Shown here: piece after piece, positions 37,501 through 49,600 of the stretch
Layout of the letters: the number at the start of each line of letters is the position of its first letter
Position numbering within the stretch: the first letter of the stretch is position 1
Source: Dipylidium caninum
Lineage: Eukaryota > Platyhelminthes > Cestoda > Cyclophyllidea > Dipylidiidae
Length of the DNA: 64,000 bases
NCBI GenBank assembly: GCA_017562135.1
Contig: QEYB01001446.1
Location: 186,001-250,000 of the forward strand
Direction of reading: 5' to 3'
Notes under the pieces: model-generated
Databases searched by the model: none
What the model saw: the letters and a program-made list of their open reading frames with translations, nothing else
Told to the model about the DNA's origin: nothing
Position numbers and translations under genes: made by a program

Positions 37501-40500
37501 TCATTCTGGGATGTACGTCATGGATAGTTACCTCGTCTAATTTGAGATTTTCCTCTTACTTGCATTGTCGATTACGACTATCCTCTCGCGCCTTGTCGTT
37601 CTTCCCTCAACGGTGGGGAATTGTCTTTCACACATTGTGCCACCCTAGTCCCAACACCTACAGAATTTTTTGTAGAGCATTTTTAATGCCACATTAAAGT
37701 TTTGAGCCAAACCAAGGGTATGGTACAATAATGGAACCGCCAGATATCTAAAACGTGTGGGATCTAGGATGAAGGAGGTGTATTGTTGAAAAGATGGCAG
37801 TATTACGAAGCGGGGCCAACGTGGCCTATGTTTAGTGGAGTGGCTAGGGCGCTTTTAGAACCGGTGTTAGAAACGCTGACTCCAAATTATCTGTCCCGGT
37901 CCTCGGCTCTCGGTTGATTCCATGGCTGTGTTTACGTGCCTAACGTTTTTTTCCATTTCTGATGCTTATCTGGTCTCCTTCTACACAAATCTGTTAGTGC
38001 ACGGCAGATTGTCTGGGTCAGATTTGCTTTTCGTCGGCGTTAAATGCTCTGTTTTGCTACGGAAAATGTTGGGCAGAAAAAATGTTTTTAAAAATGCAGT
38101 GTGAGAAGCAATTTATGAGAGGCCCACGAGAGAACCGTGAGACTATTTGCATCGCTGGTCGAAACCAAACTTTTCTTTACCACTGAATTTCTTTTATCAC
38201 GCCTTTTCAGCGTACCAAGAGTGGAGGTTCTCCATGTTTTCTTGATTGTTCAACGCCAATTTCTCCCTTCAGACGCGGCCTCAAGATGCGAATACGCCAT
38301 CGTAGCGGTGGTACGGCCGGTTCCGCCGATAGTGGAGCGTTAGGGGGGACTCCCTTCGATCTGCAAGACAGCACACCTCCGTCATCGGCGGCTGTCTCCG
38401 GTGGTACTTCTACACTTCCTCACTTTCCGCTCTTCGCGCCCCTGACTGTAGCCTTCGGACGTGGATCATTCAGTACAACAAATAGAGCCACGACGACTAC
38501 GGCTACTGCTGCCGCCGCCGCTGCCACCACCAACACCGCCGTCGGGGTTGCTGCAAATCCTCCACAGATCTCGTCGGCGCGAAGAAAGATTTCCGTAGAG
38601 GCAGCCAAGTTCCCGCGAATGAGATGTGAGTTATTTAGCCGAGAGTTTTTATTGATAGGTTTTTCTACTCGAGGTAATTTAGGGTCAGCGATAATTTCTC
38701 AACTCGTACTCGTTGGTAATTACAAAAATTAAAGGCTTTTTATGTACATAGCACTTATCTGTTAGCGATCTTCTATAAAATATTGCCTCTAAATCTCATT
38801 TTCATATATTTATTTGTTTGTGGGATGGAAACCATGTCACCTTTATGGCCGGAGGTTTAGGCACGTTGTTGTTGTTGTTGTTGCTTTACGTTTTCATCAA
38901 TTACACTCCTATTGGTCTGAGTGCACCATGTCGTTATACAACTGAATTGTGCCACTACTTATCAAGTACACTTATGAATTTTCTCTTTTGGTGTTGGGTG
39001 GTGAGAATTGCTGTTAACATGACTCCAAGGCTACTAATATTTAGGCTATCCGTTTACTCAACTGTGCGATCAATTGAGATGTCAATCTCTTGCATTGGTG
39101 TACTCTCGAATAATTATAGATAGAGGAGCCTTACTTTACTCGTAAATGGTTAAATTAGGGAGATGAGGAAATGACATGGAATGAGGGGTTGTCTCCTAAC
39201 CACATGGAAACCCTCTTCATTGAAGAATTCTACTCTCTCACACATAACCGGAGATGATGTGGGGTTATTGCAAATGATGGTCTTCTCGCATACCGTCTTG
39301 GAATTTTACTATGTTTTACTAAGTGCTTTCTCGTAAAAACGTGGCAGCGACTAAAAGCAAGAATTATTGACTTTTTCGTATGCCACACGGAACAGGCCAA
39401 TCAGGGGAGGCGGTCAAGGTCAGGTGTTGTTGTTCGATATCCTATTCCCGTATCGATGTTTTTCGCCCAATTATCATCCATTTTCTGAGGAACAGAACGC
39501 TGTTTCGCGTATCTATATTTTAGATATTCGGGTTGTCTGTAAACAAAAATTCATGCATTGTAAATCTTATAGGCGTATAACACAGGAAATTGTCTTCAAA
39601 TTCACTTGGGGTGTTAAGTATTAGGGTCGGGCACCCACATATTCCATTTAGAAGCCACTATTGACTAGAATCTCGATGAAATACGCCCAATTCGTACGGT
39701 GGGGACGAATATTGTACTTTTCCCGACGCTGTGTGACCACCTAACACAAATGATGGTGTTCTTTACTGACGACCTCTACCGTTTCGATTGAACCCCAAAC
39801 AAATCAACATTGGTTGGCTAAATGTTTCTTAATGAATTTCATGCGTCTGACACGTATTTTGGCACAAAACGGAGGCAACTTAATTATTGCTGATTGTGGA
39901 GTTGTTCAACTTCTCCAAGTAATAAGGATTAATAGTCCCTATTGAAAAGGAAAAGGAACACTTCTTGAAGGTTCGGGATGATACTGACTAGTCGAAAGGT
40001 GGGAATGCTTTTACTGGGTGAAGGCCACTTTAAAACCTACGGTAAAAAAGTAAGGCAACGGTGCACAAATTGGAATTCAACATCTTGAAACAACTCGGTG
40101 TTAACAATTAACTGGAGGCCCGTTTCTCTCAACCTCTCTTCCTGGCGCACTTCCACAAGGGCGCTGTGTTAGTCCCCTCCCCCTACCTCCCATTCAATAT
40201 ACTTTTAATCAACGCGAGAAACTCAGATAAGAGTACTGATGCTGGTGGCAAAGCGCAACAAAATAAGCGTGCCAGAAAACATGAATCTCCTCGGTCGACA
40301 TGCAGTATGCAGATTGAAAAAGAATAACCTGTGTCGACTTGCATATAAAATGACGAGCGTTGTCTATAAGTCTGTGCATCTATGTCAGGTTTTTGTTATT
40401 TCTTTCGTCTCGGACGGTTTGCCTAAGTTAATCGTGGAACTGTTTGGATGTCTCAACCACGCGCCTCCGTTCGGTACACTCGATTTCATAGTCGAAGGGC

Positions 40501-40664
40501 GTAGCATAAAAATGTTTTACTTTCCTGATCAACTAGTAGTGGAAAGCAGTATTGAACCGGTTGCTGGGTAAGTGCTATCTACTTAACCGCCGCACCCCGG
40601 CAGTACTCCCGTCTCTTGGCCCTCCTGGTTCTCCTATGAGCACTATGTACTGAGCGGAATTATA

Positions 40665-40695
<31 letters not shown>

Positions 40696-43600
40696 ATTTA
40701 AAAGCAGAGGTGTGGTTAGTACTTTGAGTTTCTCTCCTGCCTGTCATGTCCATTGAGATCAAATGCGGTTTTATGACCTCAACTTCGCACTACTGGCAAT
40801 CAGGGCGTTGGCATTCGACTGTCAAAGGATGGGAGGGCAAGAAAGAGAGGGGAGAATGGTTCGACGACCATCGATAAACTCAGCCAGAGCCTATTTCACC
40901 TCCATCGGCTATGAATGTACATCCTACAGAGGCTAACTCGGGTTAAAATGCCACATTCTTTTCCAGTTCAGCTGATTTTCGGCATCCGAACACTTAGGGG
41001 AATCTGTCAACGGGATGTTTATTTCCCTTTCTTTTTGTTGCACTCAAAATATCTCATCAAAGTACAAATCTTGCCGTCGCCTGTTGGTGCAGGCTGTTGA
41101 AAAGAAGGCATAACTCTGCTCCATTATCAGCATCATTGCTTCGTTCGCTTGTCAACCCTGTAAACTGCCGCTTTTTTCTCATTTAAATGCGAAGTATGCG
41201 GGGCGCCAGAAAATACTTCCCTCTCTTAGCGTAAAAGCAGTCCCTTTCCACATTTCTTAGCATTTTCCTAAAGTCTGTCCTAGATGAACGTTTAAATTCG
41301 TTTGAATGTGCCAAAGGTGTGCATATTTTTTCTGGTGCGTGACAAAATGTTTCCCTCGTCAAAATGTATACTCCTTCCACGTTCAAATAGACTTTTTGTA
41401 CACCACCGCTGAAGTTAAATTTTCATTCGCTAATTGACACAGGACTTTGTTTTCCATTGCTCCCAATGCCCAACATTAAAGGGGACATCATCCGGCCTCG
41501 AGGAGGACTATTGGCAGTCATTGCTGCAGTGTCACACAAACGTGACATCGCTCTTTACGGGATAATTAAAAGCGGATTTCGCGCGCACACACATACACAC
41601 GCTATTGTAGTCCAAAAGAGCTGCTTCTTTTAAAGCATTAATGGCATCGCTACTTTGGAGAATGGAGAACTTTTATATTTTTAGGCTTTAGACTCTGGTT
41701 AAATTAATCGGAAGATTGATGACGGTGGGTGGCAATGACACCTTGTTTTTCCAGACCCTCGGGTTGTAGCACTGGGGAAGTGCAACTCGGCGATTTAGCC
41801 TGCGGAGCAGCTGAAAGAGAATCTATTTTCAGTAAGAAAACAATCTATGCTTTGCTTTAACGCTCGTGTAGAGGTCCTCACGAGCAGATACGAGTTGGAC
41901 CTTAAAAAGGGCCGACTACTCCCTTAGGCGGTGGAAGTATAGAGTTTTCTCTTTGTTGATGTTATATCTCTGTTTCCTGTTTCCGCTTTCTAAGCGTTTT
42001 ATCGTCTTCTCTGGCACAACGAAAGTTGCGGGGTTGCAATAGCGCCTTAGACCATCTCCCGCTGATAGTGTAGTCTTTGTATTCTCATCTCGCCGAAAAT
42101 CTGGCAGTCTCCCGTGAATACACACGAATCGTTGGAATAGGTCTTCAAAATCCTGATTTATCACTTTCTTCCGAAGGGGAGAATACAGGTGTTACCTTAT
42201 CGTTGAACCAGTGGTAATGAGCTAATCCCCTCTATTCCCCTGAGAGTTAAGTCCCGATTTGCCTCTTCTCTCTCACCATTCCATCCTCTTGCAGTGGAAA
42301 GCTGTGCATCTCTTTTGGAGAGCTACGCGCGAGGCTTCACACCTTCGTCCTCTTCCTCTTCATCTTTGACCAATCAACAACCTTCACAGCAGCAACAACA
42401 GCATCATCATCAACAGCAACCACAACAACGTACTGGCGGTGTTCGTAGCCTCGGCAAGTGCTCGCCTCAGCCGGTCACTCCGTCTTCGTCGATTTCTTCT
42501 GGTGGCCGGCAGCCTTCAAGAGCCTGTTGCCCTGGTGGACCGGCGCCGAAGTTGGCGAACGACAACAGCAGCTTCATGTGCATCACCCGGACAATGAGTA
42601 CCTTAATTCTCTTATCACCGAGGAATTGCGAACTCAACTTACCGTCAACACCAGTCCTGAGGAGTCGCATCAGCAACAGCTTTTCAAGGGTAAGAAGTGG
42701 TGGAATGTTGGACCAACGCTTTCGAGGGTGGGGGAAATTTCCTTACCTCTTATTAAACCGGAAAACATTTTGCGTGCGTCCTTTCAACACACATACACAC
42801 ACACACACACACCTGCAGTGTCCCTTTATGAATTCGTGGTTAGTGTAATCGAGGAACTCGGCGCGGTCCGCTTCACTTCACTTCACTTCAACATTATAAA
42901 TGTTTGGCGATGTCCTATTCCTGTCTCCCGTAAACATTCTTATTCGATGACATAATGTTTGCCCTACGCCGTCTATGCTACTTATTTAGCGGCATTTAAG
43001 TATGAAAATTAAATACTCGGGGAAGATGTATTGACAGGCTCCGCCGCCTGGAATCCCGCTAAGCTCGACTTCGCGCGCTGGTTGGATGGGCAAATTCGTG
43101 GAGGCCTTCAACTCGCTTAAAAATCTGCTGAAGAGGTTGGTAGAGTTGGGAAAGTTGAGACGTTGTTTTGCTTACCGAGCCACTTTCTTTGTCTATTTTA
43201 AAAGCAAGATTTTGTGGAGTTTATTGCAGTCTGTCACAACGTCGTCAAAGGTTTGTATTAACTGAACTGGAATACGCTCCACTGCAGAAATACGCCTCTC
43301 AGTGCAGATGTTTCGTTTTATTTAAATGTCTACAAAAGTGGGCCCTTCTATGCACTGGTTGGTGGTCGTTGCGAATGAGTCCTCCGATCTGAGGACATAA
43401 TCGCTACTTTCCGCCATTCCTAACTCTTTCGGGAGTACTCATTCATCTGCAGCCTCATGGCGCAGTTAAAGAGTCGGACACCGTTGATAACCTCTGAAAG
43501 GCATTTTCATCGTCCCCTATTAAATTGCGGTAAATGAGGCGAGGAAACAATCAGAGGTGAATTCTGTTTTTGCCGTGCCATCCGGATTTTTCAGATCTTA

Positions 43601-46600
43601 AATTAAAGCTCAAGTAGTAAATCACATCTGATTATCTTCGCGCGGGTTTAATTCTGCCTCATCTACTCATTAGCCGGGATAAGTTGTCTCTAGTGCGACT
43701 TCTTTCCTACTCCGGCAAGAAGTGAGGTTTGTATGGTTTGGAGGTCAAACACAACCACACCCATCTCTTGCGAGGTCGCATGTGACAAGTGGGAGAAAAA
43801 AAGAAGAAAGGGGCTGGTTGCCAGCTGACCGTTGCAGATGTGGATTTGCCGCTGCAGACCCATGTATCCAAGGTTGTTTGAGTGGTAATAGCGAGTGTCA
43901 TCGCCTTCTGCGCCATACGGCGATTCACAGTCTTCAAGTCCCCTTGTTGTCGGGAAGTTGCTGCCATCTGTGAATTCAAACCGGTAGTGTTTCAATCGGG
44001 CTCGTTGTTGGCAAATCGCCGAGACAGTACTAGCCTTTTCTCCACTTCCTCGTTGGTTGTTGTAGTTTCCTCTTCCTCTCCCTCCCTCCCCTCCCCCCGC
44101 CCCCGATCTTTGGGGCATATACGCTGAGGTAACATGTAGACTATGGCTTCAGCGAAAGCGACGGTAGGAATAAGCAACTGGGTCGTATTTTGACCGTATG
44201 TTTACCGAATTCTTCTCTTCCCTTCTTTTCCCTTCTTTTCACTCCTCTCCTCTTTTCTCTCTTCCTCCCATCTATTTTGCTCAACTCCCTCTTAACCTGA
44301 CGAATCTCGCTGCCACTTTTAAAACCATCACTTATATAATTGAAGTCTGGATACAATCGCTTACTTGAAGTTTTACTTCCTTCTGCTGGCTTGTTTATCA
44401 CTCAGGAGAAATTCTCTGTCCTTCGGACCTTTGGTGGACTAAGCGAGGCATTCCGCCGCCCGCCCCCTCCTTCCTGGGGACTTTGAACCCACCCTTTTTG
44501 TACCAGGCTCTTAAAGTTTCCATCAACAAGATGAAACATCTTTACAGTAGGCAAGTTTTGCCTGGTGCAAAAATCGGGCCATCGAGTGGGGGAAATGTTG
44601 AGCATGATGCAGTTCGAAAGGTGTGGTTCGTGGCAAGACCACTGCATCATGATATGTTGGCGCCTTTTCTTTTCCTATTTTGCCTTCTCGAGGTGGTGTT
44701 GGACCTTAAAGTACGCATGAAGTTAACAATTTTTCGGCTGGCCGTGGGAATCGTCCGCGTTGACCCTGTTTCCTCAGTTACGACCACTTTCTTTTCGATA
44801 GAGGAAAGACCACTTCTCCCGGTTGCTCACCACAAGTAACTTTGGTGAGGCAAAGTTTCATGTAATACGATTTTCCTCACCACCAGAGTCATCTCTGAAG
44901 CTTTGGAAGCTGATTGACCACCTATGGGAGTTCATCTGCGCGGATTAGAACTTATGCCCTCAATGCGGTCCTCGCGTTGGCGTGCAGGAAACATTCAAAT
45001 CTTGGGCCATTCGTCTTGAAGAACTGTTGTCTTTTCATTCTTTTTGTTCACCCCGCGTTCGAGTCTGCCCATCAAAATATCACTTCAATCGCCAAAAAGG
45101 CAAATATTTAGGTCAGTGACCGATAATTTCTGATTGTCTCTGATTGCCAATTTCTATATTTGGTCGGCGGAAGTCCTCGAAAAGGAATTTCTGTATTGTT
45201 ATCGGTGGGAGGGCAGGGGGAGGGGTGGCAAAGAGGGGGAGAGGGAGAAGGAGGATTTGGGTAACATTGGAGCACACTTCCAAGTCTTTATTTCCTTTTT
45301 ATTCACTCATTCCTCCATTAGACTTAACTCAGTCACCGTTGAGCTGCCTCTTACGACAGATGCAACTCTCGAACCAACAGACAACAACGGGAGCATCGGC
45401 GTCTACAGGCGCCAAGCGCGGCTCTGGCTTGTTTGACGACGATCCGCTTGGCGGGGTGACCATCTCGCCTCTCGGTAGTCCTCGCGGTGCCCCGTCGATA
45501 CCTCCGCCACTTCCGTCGTCGCAACAGCCCTCAACCGCCACCACTACTGCCGGCACTTCCATCTCGGGGTGCTCCACCTCCGAGCCCGTCTGCATTCCGT
45601 CCAACGGTGGGAATCGTGCCGATACTGAGGCCTTTGATTTCCCCTGCAGGTGTGTACCCTCGCTTCTGGTTCTCCAACCTCAACAAATAGCCGATTAACC
45701 CTGAACCACTAACTTGTTCGAATAATTTTAACGGCGATCTTGCCTCACTAGCTACAAATGGGCCACCTTTTTAATGGTTTTTCCTCCTCAGACAAAATTG
45801 GCTTTTTGATCGTCACCTGCCTCCACTACTGTGGATGAGACGTCAAGGCGAATTTTAGCAGCCAGATTCTGTGTAGGTCTGCAATGGAGTTGGTGATACT
45901 CTCCGACATTATTCCTTCACCGTTTTGGCACGAAATCGAGTTAATAATGAATTTTCGACTGGCTCTGATTAATCGCATATGTTGTTGTATCTTCGTTGTT
46001 CTCGCGTAAGTTTAATCCCATTCTAGCGATTTATTTTCCCCTGCGGATGGATTTTTCCACTTTTTCCCCCTTAACATTCTTTCTAAGTGAGTTTAACTCT
46101 GCCACGACTTAAACCTCTATTTCGGCAATGGGTCTGTGATTCGATTGTTATTGCTTGAAGAGCCACGTAGTCGCCGTAGGCGAGTCCGGAATGCGTCCAT
46201 TCATTCCTTGCGGTCACACCCGCCACATTGAATCTTTAATGCATTTCCATCAACTCACCATCCTCGCTTGTGGTCACTCCAACACGTTACAGTTGACGCA
46301 CATGTAATGTTATTTACTGGGCCCAAGATCTTCCCATGGACTTTTCCTCGATGGAATCCTCGTGCCTTCCCCCCCCCCCCCTCCCCCTCTGCGCTTTTGC
46401 TCATTTCACTTTCCCCACGACGTGCAGGCGTCCGCGCGGGACGCTATAGGCGGTGGTGTCAGTGTAAACTGCAGATCATTTTAAAGCAACAGGGTGCCAT
46501 GTTACGGGTTGAATTGTGCGCTGAGGCCATCGGCATAGGGGCGGGGAGGGCCAAGACGCCAGAACAAGGCCAAAATATGTGACTTTCAACAACGATACCT

Positions 46601-49600
46601 TTGATATGCTTTGCCATTTGTTCCCGTTTTACAAGATCAAATGAGTTCGAAGTTCTACCCATTTTTTTAAAATTACCTTTCACTTGCAGTTGTGGGTGCT
46701 GTTGTCGCGCTCATGGTGGAGCCGGTCAGGACTCAGCCTTCAACAGTGGTGGTACGCCAACTGTCATCTGCGAATTCGGTGCGGTAGGCAGCACTTCGCT
46801 GCACTCGATGACTTCGGAGGGTCAGGACAGCGCTCTCGCTCTCTCCGAGGCCAAAGACGACGCCACACCCGATCTGCCCTTCCTCCATGACGCTCCCGGT
46901 GCCTTTGGCTCCATGGTAGGTTCTCCCACCTTCTCTGTTCTCCAAAGCACACGCTTCTTTTGGCTCGTATGCCTCCTTGTTTCCATAGTCTCAAATGCCT
47001 CGTAAGGCACCTATCTCCATTGGTTCTGTGTGAAAGTAAAACGTCTAACAGGTCAGGTTTTCGAGACGGTTGTATTATTCTGTCATTTTTCTTGCTTTAC
47101 CGCTCTCTCCAAGTTACAAACGGGCTGATTTTATCCAAGTCGGTATCTGCGTGTGATTCTCGCCTTTTCTCTTGTCTACCTCGGTGTCATTCCCCTGTTG
47201 CACCACTTTTATATTGCAGGGGATTTTATCTCCTTTTGTTAACTCCTTGTTCATCTTTTTCACATTCCATTATCCAAGATTGTTACTTTCAAGATATGTT
47301 ACATCCTTACAAACGTATGCAACTTCTTGTTCGCACTCGACACTCTGCCACGTCCTCCTTGCCTGGCACTGGGCTAGACAAGCACTGAGCGGTCTTCTGT
47401 GCAAATAATTCCGTTTAACTGTGCCAATTAGATTTGACGTCGGAATCCGTACACTTTTGGACCCAAGCACAGATTCTATCATAACACAAAAGTACTCACC
47501 GTGGAGTGTAATCTTCCGCTGACTTAGTGAACTCCTTCATGACTGACTGGTTAAATCTGATTTACACTGACATTACTTTGTTGTGTGTCTTGTCTAAGGG
47601 CTAAATTACAGGAATTTACTCTTATCACTTTTGACAGGCAGAGGCGCTCTTGTCAGTAGGACAACATGTCACCTCAACTTAAGGCATAGTAACTCACAGT
47701 CCTCCCATGATCGTCTCGTCTGTGAGTAGTTTTAACCTGCAAATCTGTGTATCCGATAATGCGGGGGCAATTATTTACGCAAGCCTCTAAAAACCAGACT
47801 ATTATCTGCCTTGCACATCTCTCATCCGCATTGTTCTAATTTTCTCCGATTATTACATTCGCTCCCTCCAGTGGTCAGCTCTGGAGTGTTTCATCCTTCT
47901 GCGTGGTCAAAGACAGGCCATGTGGGCCAATGGGGGACTGCGCTGTCAAGGTCAGATGAGCTCAAAGTTGTAAGCTGCAATCTTCTCTTACATTACGTTC
48001 ATACTCTTTCGATTGGCTTCTTCTGCTTACCTTGCTTCTACTCCCACACTCTCTTTTCCGCGACCTACTTTAAACGCAATACTAAGCTTGTGGGCCTCTT
48101 CGTTAATTGGGCAGGGGATATGCTACGCACCTTCATGGTTTAGTGATATGCCGTCATGCGATCCTCATGAAGTATGACTTAAATGCGGCTCCCTCCCCCC
48201 TCCGCGCAATCCCACCGTTTGATACAATTCCAGAGGCTCTATGCCGTTAATCGTCTCCCCTTTCGTAACCATTCGAACAATTCCCAGTCGTTCACGGGTT
48301 TATTTTGTGGGAAAAGTTAATCCACCGATGTAGTTTCTGCAGTTCTCGCGATCAGGTTAACCGACAAAATAAAATAAGGCTTATTTAGTACTGCCAGGAT
48401 GTTGTCCCGTAGCGTACGAAAAAAGCCATTCCACCTTTTGTGTCCTCACCTGTTTTCTGACAAATGACCTTGAAATCCCCACCCGTCATTGGCGAACTTT
48501 GCTGAACCCTTATTATTTGTTCGTTTCATTCAAAACCCTTCATTTCGGTGCATTCTCCTCTCTTTCCACCTTGCCGTGTTTCAGGCACTCTGAGGGTGTT
48601 TCAACTCTCCGTCCCCTCAACTGTTGACTAGTAGTGACAGTCTCGAAAGGGGATAATACCAGCGAGGTTTAATGACAGCACACTTTTGCATATTTTCTCA
48701 TCCGATTAGCACTCACAAGGCTTTTCTGGTGCTAGCGTCGCTTATATTTCAGTGTCCCGTAGGGTCAAATTCGCGCCCAGGCCTCGGCCACCCCGACCGT
48801 CACATGACGTCTGGCTGTCCACGTGCTTATGCGTACACGGAAAAGGCGCCACTTGCCTTTTTTGCTCATGAGAAGTCATAGACGCATAAAGGACTGTTTT
48901 TCCGCCTCCAACGCATGGACTGTACCTGCGCTCCGCTTACAAAAATGCGTGATCCGCGACCTTGACGTCGGTTGCTTTGGTAACCCCATACACGCGCACA
49001 GCGCCTCCGTGTCACATGCTGTCTGCCAGACCGTCCCGAGCAGCAGCAATATCACATGCATGGGAGGGAGCAGCTTGATCTGATGCTATTCGTAATTCAA
49101 CTAGACCATTTATCAACTGTCCTGTGCTAATGGTGCTGCAGTTCCTTGCAACTTGAAGATGGCCGCCAGTCCTGAGACCCCTTTCACCGTCCCATTTTCT
49201 TGGACATTCAGAAGTAGACGTTAGGCAGTCACGTCAAGCCTTGGGAGGGTCACCCTCCCCCCAGATGATGGGTCGTTTACCCAGCCATCTACCATTTTGA
49301 CAGTTCTGCGTCCATGTTGTGACCGCGGTCACGATTTCGCCGACACCGCCCCATCCCCTATCTGAGTGATGCTTCGCGTCCATTGGCTCAAAGGGACATG
49401 CCCACCTCCCTAATCTCTCTGACAGTTTCAAGTAAACTTTCTTCGTTTGGGGGCAGCTTTTTTACCGCTGTTTTCTTTTTGTCCGTCCTCTCATGAGGCT
49501 GGAACGAATTCTAGGGGCTGCCAGTGTAGGCTGCAAACTTATCGCCCCTGGACTGACACAAATTTAACCCCTTCTAAATATCCATCTTCTGTGACGTTTT

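Larger units (their letters stand above)
26894..38272 (+). other. Unkempt intron(s), 11.4 kb, hiding at least one exon
   Basis: The exon before ends in phase 1 and the exon after begins in phase 2, so an unrecognised exon (or a different donor) must lie here. One candidate is 28850-28872. A (GGGGA)n tract is at 30024-30054. Antisense frames up to 158 codons (33057-33533, 34273-34686) match nothing I recognise. Confidence 0.6.

Noticed and set aside
40239..40571. 110-codon + frame ending at a good GTAAGT donor, considered as an unkempt exon
   Set aside because: It would break phase between exons 38273-38625 and 42295, which already join correctly, and shows no similarity to Unkempt.
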